Positions 17,853 through 25,441 of a stretch of DNA of 64,000 nt are shown piece by piece. Positions within the stretch are counted from its first letter, which is position 1. Every line of letters begins with the position of its first letter. The notes below the pieces were generated by a model. The model had not been told where the DNA came from, searched no databases, and saw nothing but the letters and a program-made list of their open reading frames with translations. Position numbers and translations under genes: made by a program. The DNA comes from Bacteroidales bacterium (lineage in GTDB: Bacteria > Bacteroidota > Bacteroidia > Bacteroidales > UBA932), in the NCBI GenBank assembly GCA_015060395.1, contig SUYP01000011.1, positions 7,946-71,945 on the forward strand, in the 5' to 3' direction.

Positions 17853-18710
17853 ATGCCGTTACTGTCAGTAAAAGAGCTAGGGCAGATGAGTCCGGTCTTC
17901 AGAGGGAAGGCCGGAAATGCTATTGCACGTGGTCTTGTGCATCTGCTTTCAATAGACCGTGTCAATGATCTTTATGACCGTCATATCGATATGAAGGGGC
18001 CGGATTTTGCTGCTGCCGTTCTGCAGGATGTCGGCTTTGAATACCGGATAAGTCTTGAGGGAAATGAGGCTGACCTCGCGGATCTGCTTCCTCAGGGCCC
18101 TTTCATAACGATAAGCAATCATCCCTGCGGACATCTTGACGGAGTTTCGCTTGTGGACATATTCGGACATATCCGTCCGGATTACAAGGTGATGGTCAAT
18201 CAGATTCTGGCCCGGATAAAGCCTCTGGAGGATAGCTTCATTGCCGTCACTCCCACTGGAAATGACCGCAAGGCTCCGACTGCAGCAAGTATCAGCGGCA
18301 TCAAGGAGGCATTGAGGCATCTTCGCAGCGGTGGAGCGTTGGGACTCTTTCCTTCCGGAGCTGTTTCCGATTTAAGCCTCAGGGAGCGTTGTGTAAGGGA
18401 CAGGCAGTGGCAGGATGCAGTCATAAGGCTTATTATGAAGGCGGAGGTGCCGGTCATTCCGGTGCATTTCCTTGACGGCAATTCCGCATTCTATTATTCT
18501 CTCGGACTTATAGACTGGAGGGTCAGGCTTCTGCGTCTTCCGGCTGAGGTCTTCAACAAGCGGGGGCGCACAATGCGTATCGCAATAGGCCGGCCGATAT
18601 CTGTCGATCGGCAGAAGGACTATGGCAGGGATGTTGCTGCTCTCCGGGAATTCCTTCGTTCAAGTGTCTATGAACTTGAGTCCATTGGCAAAGACAAGTA
18701 TTTTGGCTAA
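17853..18710 (+). CDS. PlsC-like lysophospholipid/glycerolipid acyltransferase
   Basis: This 285-residue protein has the acyltransferase block ISNHPCGHLDG (H90, D96). The His-Asp spacing is one residue longer than the classical HX4D, as seen in the hemolysin-like branch of the family. A second block, LGLFPSGAVSD (about 163-173), takes the place of the usual EGTRS motif, and PVIPVHFLDGNS (about 200) is a third conserved block. It would transfer an acyl chain to a lyso-lipid at the inner membrane. Bacteroidetes use related enzymes for phospholipids and for aminoacyl (glycine) lipids; which applies here is open. The stop codon overlaps a promoter for the next gene. Confidence 0.85.
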   Translation: MPLLSVKELGQMSPVFRGKAGNAIARGLVHLLSIDRVNDLYDRHIDMKGPDFAAAVLQDVGFEYRISLEGNEADLADLLPQGPFITISNHPCGHLDGVSLVDIFGHIRPDYKVMVNQILARIKPLEDSFIAVTPTGNDRKAPTAASISGIKEALRHLRSGGALGLFPSGAVSDLSLRERCVRDRQWQDAVIRLIMKAEVPVIPVHFLDGNSAFYYSLGLIDWRVRLLRLPAEVFNKRGRTMRIAIGRPISVDRQKDYGRDVAALREFLRSSVYELESIGKDKYFG

Positions 18711-18715
18711 CTTTG
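18684..18715 (+). promoter_or_regulatory. Bacteroidetes-type promoter for the porin gene
   Basis: A -7 box TAACTTTG (18708-18715) matches TAnnTTTG exactly. ATTG at 18684-18687, 20 bp upstream, is one base from the TTTG -33 box. The -7 box includes the TAA stop of the acyltransferase gene. The porin ATG lies 22 bp downstream, so the porin can be expressed apart from the operon before it. Confidence 0.55.
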
Positions 18716-18737
18716 CGGCGTTTTAAGCGATATTGAG

Positions 18738-19940
18738 ATGAAAAGATATATTTGGATGCTGGCATTGCTTCTGCCGGTTTTAGCGACAGCACAGAACGAG
18801 ACATTGATTTCGGAGAAAGATTCTATCCCGTCTCTTGTAGAACGCATAATCGCAGAGCGCGAAGGAGGGTATAAGATAAGGAAGATCAAATCCAACATCA
18901 ACCTGGAGTTCTATACCTCGGCCAATGCATATTTCACTGAAAATGAATTCGATGACCTTTCCTTCAAACTCAACCGTGTAAGGCTGGAGATAGAAGGCCG
19001 TCTGAATGATCATCTTTCATATCATTTCCGCCAGTCTTTCAACAAATACAGCAATCCTCACTCTGTTGACAATCTTTCGTCTTCCATCGAATATGCCAAC
19101 ATCACCTGGCACGCTTCCGACAGGTTCAATCTCGTGGCCGGAAAGCAGTTTGTGGCTTTGGGAGGATATGAGGCATACGTCAATGCCTTGAGAGTCAGGG
19201 AATTCTGCGAGTTCAACAATAATGTGGCCGTATATCAGGCCGGCATTATGGGAGTCGTGCAGTTCAATCCTGCGCAGCAGCTTATCCTTCAGGTGGTGAA
19301 CAACCGAAGCGGAAGCGACAGCGATCTGTACATATATGGCCGTCCGGACGGAATAGAGGCAGCAAAGATACCTCTGCTCGCCACAGTAAACTGGAACGGA
19401 TTCTTCCTTGATGATGCGCTCCATTTCCGCTATTCTGCCTCGATGGGACAGCTTGCCAAGGGCAAGAACATCTATTATCTCACCTGCGGAAACATTTATG
19501 AGAAATATCCTTTCGTGGCCTATCTTGATGTGATGTATTCGAGGGAAGGCATTGACAGCCAGCAACGTATAACGACACTCCAGGGCCAGGGAAGGGGAAT
19601 GCTTCCGGTTACTGCCCAGAACACACAGTATCTTTCATTCATAGCGAATCTGGACTATCAGTTCCATCCCAAGTGGAACGCATATATCAAGGGCGCATAC
19701 GAGACTGCAGGCATATATGAGGCCAACAGTATCTTCGCGAAAGGGCGATATCTGACATCGTGGAATGCACAGGCCTGCCTTGAGTGGTTCCCGTTCACTG
19801 AGGACAAAGGCTTCAAGGTCTTTGCCCATTATCTCTATAAGGGACATCATCTGACAGAAAACGCTGAGGTGATGATGGCTTCAATGCCTCACACTCAGCG
19901 CATTTCCTTAGGTCTTGTGTATGTGATACCGGTTCTTTAA
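18738..19940 (+). CDS. Outer membrane porin, OprO/OprP-like
   Basis: This 400-residue protein has a signal peptide (MKRYIWMLALLLPVLATAQ). It then has a predicted coiled N-terminal stretch (IAEREGGYKIRKIKS) and alternating amphipathic beta strands with many aromatic girdle residues, e.g. LSYHFRQSFN, VAGKQFVALGGYEAY and RISLGLVYVIPVL at the end. This resembles phosphate-selective-type porins common in Bacteroidetes. A second, shorter member is at 54684. The solute is unknown. It has its own promoter and overlaps the convergent DAACS transporter gene by 4 bp at the 3' end. Confidence 0.8.
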   Translation: MKRYIWMLALLLPVLATAQNETLISEKDSIPSLVERIIAEREGGYKIRKIKSNINLEFYTSANAYFTENEFDDLSFKLNRVRLEIEGRLNDHLSYHFRQSFNKYSNPHSVDNLSSSIEYANITWHASDRFNLVAGKQFVALGGYEAYVNALRVREFCEFNNNVAVYQAGIMGVVQFNPAQQLILQVVNNRSGSDSDLYIYGRPDGIEAAKIPLLATVNWNGFFLDDALHFRYSASMGQLAKGKNIYYLTCGNIYEKYPFVAYLDVMYSREGIDSQQRITTLQGQGRGMLPVTAQNTQYLSFIANLDYQFHPKWNAYIKGAYETAGIYEANSIFAKGRYLTSWNAQACLEWFPFTEDKGFKVFAHYLYKGHHLTENAEVMMASMPHTQRISLGLVYVIPVL

Positions 19941-21109
19941 TCCTTTTTGTTTCCCGGGCCCATAAGTCTGTCGATGATAAGGGCGATTGCTCCGTCACCT
20001 GTCACATTGCAGGCTGTACCGAAGCTGTCCATTGCGATATAAAGGGCTATCATAAGCGCCTGCGCCTCCTGGTCGAACCCAAGCATTGACTGGAGAAGGC
20101 CGAGAGATGCCATAATCGCACCGCCGGGAACTCCCGGTGCCGCAACCATAGTGATGCCAAGCATACAGATGAAGCCTGCGAACATTCCGAAATCGTAAGG
20201 CATTCCCTGCATAATCATAAGCGCAAGGGCGCAGGCAACGATCTTCAATGTACTTCCGGACATATGTATTGTCGAGCAGAGAGGAATGGTGAATCCTGCG
20301 ATATCCTCAGAAACCCCGTTCTTTCTTGTCTGTGCCAATGTCACAGGTATAGTCGCTGCGGAAGATTGCGTTCCCAATGCAGTGAAATATGCCGGCAGCA
20401 TTGTCCAGAGGAGCTTGAAAGGATTCCTGCGTACGAATCCTCCGGCAATCGCGAACTGGAGAATGAGGATGCCTATATGTATGAGGAAGATTATTCCGAT
20501 GATCTTTATGAATACGGTGAGGATGGAGAATACCTGTCCGACGTATGTCATATTGAGGAATATACCGAAAATGTAGAGCGGAAGCAGGGGAATGATGGCC
20601 GAATTGATGGTCTTGATGATGACCTGTTCGAAATCGTGTAGGGCATCTTTCAGGGTCTGTCTCTCCAGTGCCGCCAGTCCGAGTCCAAGGGTGAATGCCA
20701 GCACAAGAGCCGTCATTACGCCCATAAGCGGAGGTATGGTCACTGTAAAATACGGGCTGAGCTCTGCGGCGGAAGCAACTTCCTGAAGAGACGAGCCGCT
20801 CTGGATCATTCCGGGGAAGAGCGCTGCTCCTGTGAGGTATGACACGAGGCCTGCAAAGACCGTTGAACCGTATGCTATGGCGACAGTCACGATCAGCATC
20901 TTTCCGGCTGTCTTTCCGATGTCGGAAATGGCCGGAGCCACAAGTCCGACAATGATAAGAGGAATGGCAAAGCCGAGGAACTGGCTGAATATTCCATTGA
21001 ACGTAATGAAGAGTCTTACCAGCCAAGCCGGTGCTATGAGTCCGAGTCCGATACCGAGGGCGATTGCTATCAGAATCTTCCCCAGAAGGCCGATTTTTAC
21101 CTTTTTCAT
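19937..21109 (-). CDS. Dicarboxylate/amino acid:cation symporter (DAACS family)
   Basis: This 390-residue inner-membrane transporter has about eight helices plus re-entrant loops, including a serine-rich loop near TQSSAATIPVT (about 250) and MSGSTLKIVACAL and DSFGTACNVTGDG (about 370). These are the substrate- and sodium-binding elements of the glutamate/aspartate/serine transporter fold. Members take up dicarboxylates or amino acids with sodium or protons; substrate choice is not clear here, though the TACNVTGD wording fits sodium-coupled members. It is transcribed singly, converging with the porin gene. The start region is AT-rich (21110-21180). Confidence 0.92.
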   Translation of the reverse strand: MKKVKIGLLGKILIAIALGIGLGLIAPAWLVRLFITFNGIFSQFLGFAIPLIIVGLVAPAISDIGKTAGKMLIVTVAIAYGSTVFAGLVSYLTGAALFPGMIQSGSSLQEVASAAELSPYFTVTIPPLMGVMTALVLAFTLGLGLAALERQTLKDALHDFEQVIIKTINSAIIPLLPLYIFGIFLNMTYVGQVFSILTVFIKIIGIIFLIHIGILILQFAIAGGFVRRNPFKLLWTMLPAYFTALGTQSSAATIPVTLAQTRKNGVSEDIAGFTIPLCSTIHMSGSTLKIVACALALMIMQGMPYDFGMFAGFICMLGITMVAAPGVPGGAIMASLGLLQSMLGFDQEAQALMIALYIAMDSFGTACNVTGDGAIALIIDRLMGPGNKKD

Positions 21110-21181
21110 AGGTTAACAAAAATGTTAATAGTGGTAATAATTATGTTTTATATATTGATTATCAATATATTGCTTAAAATC

Positions 21182-21364
21182 CTACCAGAATTTGTTTAAT
21201 TCCGCGTTATATTCGAATCCAGCCTTGGCAAGTCTGTCTTCAATCTCTTTCCGATCAATTTCGAGGTCTTCGCAAAGCTCATCCAGACTTCCGTAGAAGT
21301 CTCTCAGCTTGAGATTCGCCCAACTCATAAGCATAGCCGGATCCTTGGGATAATCAGTGGTCAT
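21182..21364 (-). CDS. DUF4250 family small protein
   Basis: This 60-residue protein matches the DUF4250 pattern: PKDPAMLMSWANLKLRDFYGS followed by SLDELCEDLEID and a C-terminal EYNAELNKFW. Members are small cytoplasmic proteins of unknown function in Bacteroidetes and Firmicutes; the DELCEDL.ID segment looks like a small helix-turn-helix. ATG at 21364; a TATATTTG -7 box sits 24 bp upstream on the same strand. It is divergent from the threonine aldolase gene. Confidence 0.85.
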   Translation of the reverse strand: MTTDYPKDPAMLMSWANLKLRDFYGSLDELCEDLEIDRKEIEDRLAKAGFEYNAELNKFW

Positions 21365-21387
21365 CTGTGTCTGTCATTATTTATCAG

Positions 21388-21395
21388 CAAATATA
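21388..21395 (-). promoter_or_regulatory. Promoter -7 box for the DUF4250 gene
   Basis: TATATTTG read on the minus strand fits TAnnTTTG exactly and lies 23 nt before the ATG at 21364. No clear TTTG is seen at the -33 position. Confidence 0.4.
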
Positions 21396-21417
21396 AGCAA
21401 AATAGAAAAGAGTTTGA

Positions 21418-21425
21418 TATATTTG
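21418..21425 (+). promoter_or_regulatory. Promoter -7 box for the threonine aldolase gene
   Basis: TATATTTG fits TAnnTTTG exactly and lies 24 nt before the ATG at 21450. The -33 box is not clear. An AGAGGAGAAG ribosome-binding-like stretch, unusual in this window, follows at about 21438-21447 and fixes the start. Confidence 0.45.
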
Positions 21426-21449
21426 TCATTCATTAAAAGAGGAGAAGCT

Positions 21450-22475
21450 ATGTATCATTTTCAATGCGATTACAGCGAGGGAGCTCATCCCCGCATTCTG
21501 GAACGTCTTCAGGAGACGAATATGGAGCAGACCGTCGGCTATGGCGAAGATAAATATTGCCTTGATGCCGCTCTCAAGATAGGAAGTGCAATAGGCAGGC
21601 ACGATGTGGATATACATTTCCTGACCGGAGGTACCCAGGCCAATATGACCGTAATATCATCAATACTCCGACCATATCAGGGAGTGATATGCGCAACGAC
21701 AGGACATATCAATGTCCACGAGACCGGTGCTATCGAACATAGCGGACATAAAGTCCTGGCATTACCGGCGGTGAACGGCCTTCTTTCTGCAGACGCGATT
21801 GACAATATAATGAAGGAACATTTTGCAGAGGACGGGCCGGAACATACCGTTCAGCCAGGAATGGTATATATTTCATTCTCCTCAGAAGTCGGGACAGTGT
21901 ATTCGTTGGCTCAACTGAAAGACATCAAGGGCGTCTGCAGCAAATATGGACTTCCTCTTTTCATTGATGGCGCGCGTATGGGATATGGCCTTGCTGCGGA
22001 AGGTTGTGATGTTGAATTATCGGATATAGCCTCCCTCGCTGATGTGTTCTATTTAGGTGGAACCAAGCAGGGTGCCTTGTTCGGAGAGGCTGTGGTCATT
22101 GTCAATGATGCCCTGAAAAAGGATTTCAGATATAATATAAAGCAGAACGGAGGTATGCTTGCAAAGGGACGTCTTCTGGGAATCCAGTTCCAGACACTTT
22201 TTGAAGACGGGCTGTATTTCGAACTCTCACGTCACGCAGTGGCTCAGGCTATGCGTATCAGGGATGCTTTCCGCGCAAAAGGATATTCCTTCCTCGTAGA
22301 TAGTCCTACCAACCAGCAGTTCCCGATCCTGCACAATGATATGCTTGAGTCTTTGTCCGGGAAATTCAAGTTCTCTATATGGCAGAAGGTCGATGAAAAC
22401 CACACGGCAGTACGCTTCTGCACCAGCTGGGCTACCACTGCTGAAGCTGTGGACGCCCTTGTAGCCTCAATCTGA
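21450..22475 (+). CDS. Threonine aldolase-like PLP enzyme (beta-eliminating lyase family)
   Basis: This 341-residue fold-type I PLP enzyme has a substrate/PLP segment FLTGGTQANM (about 52-61), FIDGARMGYG (about 172-181) and a Schiff-base lysine in YLGGTKQGALFGEA (about 200-213). Enzymes of this group split L-threonine or allo-threonine into glycine and acetaldehyde, or cleave beta-hydroxy amino acids such as phenylserine. The GGTKxGALFGEA wording marks the branch common in Bacteroidetes. The ATG at 21450 is chosen because it has a purine-rich site and a promoter just upstream; an earlier in-frame start would include the promoter. Confidence 0.88.
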   Translation: MYHFQCDYSEGAHPRILERLQETNMEQTVGYGEDKYCLDAALKIGSAIGRHDVDIHFLTGGTQANMTVISSILRPYQGVICATTGHINVHETGAIEHSGHKVLALPAVNGLLSADAIDNIMKEHFAEDGPEHTVQPGMVYISFSSEVGTVYSLAQLKDIKGVCSKYGLPLFIDGARMGYGLAAEGCDVELSDIASLADVFYLGGTKQGALFGEAVVIVNDALKKDFRYNIKQNGGMLAKGRLLGIQFQTLFEDGLYFELSRHAVAQAMRIRDAFRAKGYSFLVDSPTNQQFPILHNDMLESLSGKFKFSIWQKVDENHTAVRFCTSWATTAEAVDALVASI

Positions 22476-22510
22476 TCCTGGCGTGTAATCCGCTCATCCA
22501 TAACCGATTA

Positions 22511-22550
22511 CACATAATGCCTGCTGTAGTTTTGCAGCAGGCATTATGTG
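22511..22550. terminator. Perfect 16-bp hairpin between convergent genes (repeat family with 39402-39439)
   Basis: CACATAATGCCTGCTG (22511-22526) and CAGCAGGCATTATGTG (22535-22550) pair perfectly around an 8-nt loop. It lies between the threonine aldolase gene and the convergent aat gene. The upstream flank (CCTGGCGTGTAATC) also recurs at the second copy, so this is a repeated element that could end transcription from both sides. There is no strong T run. Confidence 0.65.
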
Positions 22551-22586
22551 TAAGTTGTTGGTGTATAGTGGTTTATATGCCAGGCG

Positions 22587-23252
22587 TCAAGGCCAGCGGA
22601 TCTGGTCGGGTGCAAGGGTACGGGAGAGATAGTCATCGAATGTGATGTAGCGTGCTCCCATAGATTTGAGATGAGCGGTCTCCAGCTGGCAGTCGATGAT
22701 TCCTCCTCCCTGGGCTTCGATATGCCGGGCAAGGTGGATCAAAGCCAGCTTGGATGCGCTGGGCACCAGGGAAAACATACTGTCACCGATGAAGGCATGG
22801 CCGCTGACGAATCCATATAGGCCTCCGACCAGTTCGTCACCCTCCCAGACCTCTACGCTTTTGGCATATCCCTCTTCATTCAGCATCATCCAGGTGTCGA
22901 GGAGATCCGGGCCAAGCCAGGCATTGGATTCTTCAATCCTGTCGTCGGTGCAGGCACATCCGGCCAGGACATCGGCGAATGCTTCGTTTATGGTGCAGCG
23001 GTATCTTCGTTTGTTCATCATATTTCTCATTGAATGGGATATGTGTATCTCATCGGAGTGAATGACAAACCTTTTCTGAGGCGCCCACCATATTACAGGT
23101 TCGTGCCTGAATGCGAAGTATGGGAATATGCCCATAGGATATGCCTTCGCAAGCCTTTCCGGGGTGGTCTCACCTCCTACAGCATAGAACCCGTCCGCGT
23201 TGCCGTAACGCGGATCGGGAAATGTGTCCGTATGGTCCAATTGGAAAATCAT
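22587..23252 (-). CDS. aat: Leucyl/phenylalanyl-tRNA--protein transferase
   Basis: This 221-residue protein is full length for the family. It shows the conserved opening FPDPRYGNADGFYAVGG, AYPMGIFPYF, the WWAPQKR segment, and the catalytic-region blocks ESNAWLG, VGGLYGF and DSMFSLVPSASKLAL (about 157-171). Aat adds Leu or Phe to proteins with N-terminal Lys, Arg or Met, making them substrates of ClpS-ClpAP. It sits 17 bp downstream of the ClpA-type gene and near clpS, so the three core parts of the bacterial N-degron pathway are encoded within about 5.4 kb. Confidence 0.95.
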   Translation of the reverse strand: MIFQLDHTDTFPDPRYGNADGFYAVGGETTPERLAKAYPMGIFPYFAFRHEPVIWWAPQKRFVIHSDEIHISHSMRNMMNKRRYRCTINEAFADVLAGCACTDDRIEESNAWLGPDLLDTWMMLNEEGYAKSVEVWEGDELVGGLYGFVSGHAFIGDSMFSLVPSASKLALIHLARHIEAQGGGIIDCQLETAHLKSMGARYITFDDYLSRTLAPDQIRWP

Positions 23253-23269
23253 TGCAGGGATTCTTCTCT

Positions 23270-25438
23270 TTATTCAGATTGGCAGGTGAGACTGAATCCG
23301 TCTGGATCTGCTGTGATTACGGCTGTAAACCCGCTCTGATGATTTCCGAACAGGATCTCCTTCATCAGGAGAGGGTTGAGTCTGGTGTTCAGGACACGTT
23401 CGATCTCGCGGGCTCCATACTCTGGAGAGAATCCTTCCTGCAGCAGCTTCTGATATGCCTCAGGAGTGATGTCAAGTGTGACATTCCTGCCTGTGAGCCT
23501 GCTCTGAAGCTTCCTGATCTTGTCATCGAGAATCAGTCCTGCCATCTTCAGGTCCATATCATTGAAGACGACTGTTGCGCTCAATCTGTTTATGAATTCC
23601 GGAGCAAATATGTTCTTCACTTCCTTTGCCATAGCTTTGCCGGCATTCACCCTGCTTTCGAAACCTACAGTAGCCTTGTGGGCATATCTCGCACCTGCGT
23701 TCGATGTCATTATAAGCACGACATTCCTGAAATCCACTTTCCTTCCCTTGTTGTCGGAAATCACGGCATAGTCCATAACCTGGAGAAGAAGGTTGAAGAT
23801 ATCCTCGTGCGCCTTTTCTATCTCATCAAGGAGAAGGACGCAATACGGATTCTTTCTTACAGTGTCAGTCAGGATTCCGCCGTCGTCGTATCCTACATAA
23901 CCAGCCGGAGAGCCTATCAGCTTCGCAACCGAATGCTTTTCGGAATATTCGCTCATATCGAAGCGGTGGAGAGGAACTCCCAGCTCCTGTGCGAGTATCT
24001 TTGAGAGCTCGGTCTTACCGACTCCTGTAGAGCCGACGAACAGGAAGTTGCCTATGCTCTTGTCCGTGTCGCAGAGTCCGGCTTTGGACATTAGGACAGA
24101 CTCGGTGACTTTACGGACAGCTTCGTCCTGGCCGTATATCCTTTCCTTTATCCTGTCTTCCAGTCCGTTAAGATTCTCAGTCTGTGCGGCTGTGCTTATA
24201 TTGTCTCTGCAGATGTCCTTGAGTGCGGTCAGTACGCAGTTTTCATCGACTTCCTTGAGCTTCACGGTCTCGCAGTATGCTCCGGCCTGGTCCAGCAGGT
24301 CTATGGCCTTTTCCGGCAGGCAGCGGTCGCTGATATGTCTGATACTTTTCTCGATCGCATATCTGCATATATGGTGCGTATAGTCTGCGGAGTGGCAGGC
24401 GCTCAGCTGTTTGATGCTGTTCCGGCTTATAATCTCGAACGCTTCCTCGGCATCGGGCTCCTTGAGATCTATCCTGTTGAATGGCGATAATGCTCCCGGA
24501 TTCAGGTTATCAATCTTCTTTACATCTTCGTAAGTTGCAGATATGATGCATTTTATCTTGTTGGACTTTAAGTAAGGAATTAAGAGGGTAAGGATGTCTT
24601 TCGAGCCATCGTCGTTGCGGCTGTTTCCTCCAAGTGAACGCAAGTCGTCTATATAGACAATGGTGTCGGCATCATCTGCCGCTCCTTCCATAATCTCTTT
24701 TACGCGCATTTCCAGATCGCCTCTATATTGGGCGCCTCCCAGAAGAAGAGAGGTGTCAAGTTCAAGTATTGACATACCCCTTAGCCTTTCCGGAACGTTC
24801 TGCGTCTCCAGCAGTCGTGCAGCTTCTGCTACCAGGGCAGTCTTGCCTACGCCTCTGTCCCCGACAATCAGGACATTGGCTTTCCTGTATCGGCATAATG
24901 TCCTGAATATCTGATCGAGTTCATCTTTGCGTCCTATGAAATCACCTCCGGTTTCGATCTCCCTGAAATATTTTCTCCAGCTCCGGATTCCAGAAGAAGC
25001 CTCATCTTCCGAATATGCCAGCAGGGAATTCAGGAAGTCCGGGATGCTGCAGTCCAGGCAGGACTCCAGATGGAACCTTGCGTACGAATCCTCGAGATGG
25101 AAAACAGAAAATATGAGATGATGAGTCTGTACGTTCTGCGCCATTGCCGATGAGGCAGCCTGTGCGGCCTTCTCGAACAGTTCCTGCAGCTGTACGGAGA
25201 ACTCTATCGATAATTCCTGATCCTCGGGAATTCTGTCGAGTCCGTTTATATATTCATATAGATTGTTTTCGAGTTCTTCGGCACGTCCGCAGCCGCTCAG
25301 GGCCTCCCAGAAATCACTGTCTCTGAGAAACCCTGCGAGCAGATGTTCCGGTGTAAGGAATTCGTTCCTTTTTTCAGTCGCTATGCCGTAGGCCTCTACA
25401 AGTGCTGTAGTAACGTTTGCTGTCTGATTTATAGGCAT
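23270..25438 (-). CDS. clpA: ClpA-type AAA+ unfoldase (Clp protease ATP-binding subunit)
   Basis: This 722-residue HSP100 protein has an N-terminal Clp repeat domain (about 1-150), a first AAA+ module with Walker A GDRGVGKTA (about 197) and IVYIDD Walker B, and a second module with GSTGVGKTE (about 470) and LLLDEIEKAHED. A ClpP-contact-type tripeptide appears in KATVGFESRV (about 605). There is no ClpB-type middle domain, and adjacency to aat and clpS supports ClpA over ClpC. It would unfold N-degron and other substrates for ClpP. It starts 3 bp after the M13 peptidase stop and is followed by aat. Confidence 0.93.
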   Translation of the reverse strand: MPINQTANVTTALVEAYGIATEKRNEFLTPEHLLAGFLRDSDFWEALSGCGRAEELENNLYEYINGLDRIPEDQELSIEFSVQLQELFEKAAQAASSAMAQNVQTHHLIFSVFHLEDSYARFHLESCLDCSIPDFLNSLLAYSEDEASSGIRSWRKYFREIETGGDFIGRKDELDQIFRTLCRYRKANVLIVGDRGVGKTALVAEAARLLETQNVPERLRGMSILELDTSLLLGGAQYRGDLEMRVKEIMEGAADDADTIVYIDDLRSLGGNSRNDDGSKDILTLLIPYLKSNKIKCIISATYEDVKKIDNLNPGALSPFNRIDLKEPDAEEAFEIISRNSIKQLSACHSADYTHHICRYAIEKSIRHISDRCLPEKAIDLLDQAGAYCETVKLKEVDENCVLTALKDICRDNISTAAQTENLNGLEDRIKERIYGQDEAVRKVTESVLMSKAGLCDTDKSIGNFLFVGSTGVGKTELSKILAQELGVPLHRFDMSEYSEKHSVAKLIGSPAGYVGYDDGGILTDTVRKNPYCVLLLDEIEKAHEDIFNLLLQVMDYAVISDNKGRKVDFRNVVLIMTSNAGARYAHKATVGFESRVNAGKAMAKEVKNIFAPEFINRLSATVVFNDMDLKMAGLILDDKIRKLQSRLTGRNVTLDITPEAYQKLLQEGFSPEYGAREIERVLNTRLNPLLMKEILFGNHQSGFTAVITADPDGFSLTCQSE

Positions 25439-25441
25439 ATA

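Noticed and set aside
21110..21181. Riboswitch or tRNA in the AT-rich gaps, such as upstream of the DAACS gene
   Set aside because: No cloverleaf, T-loop motif or known riboswitch core could be found; the gap is simply AT-rich.
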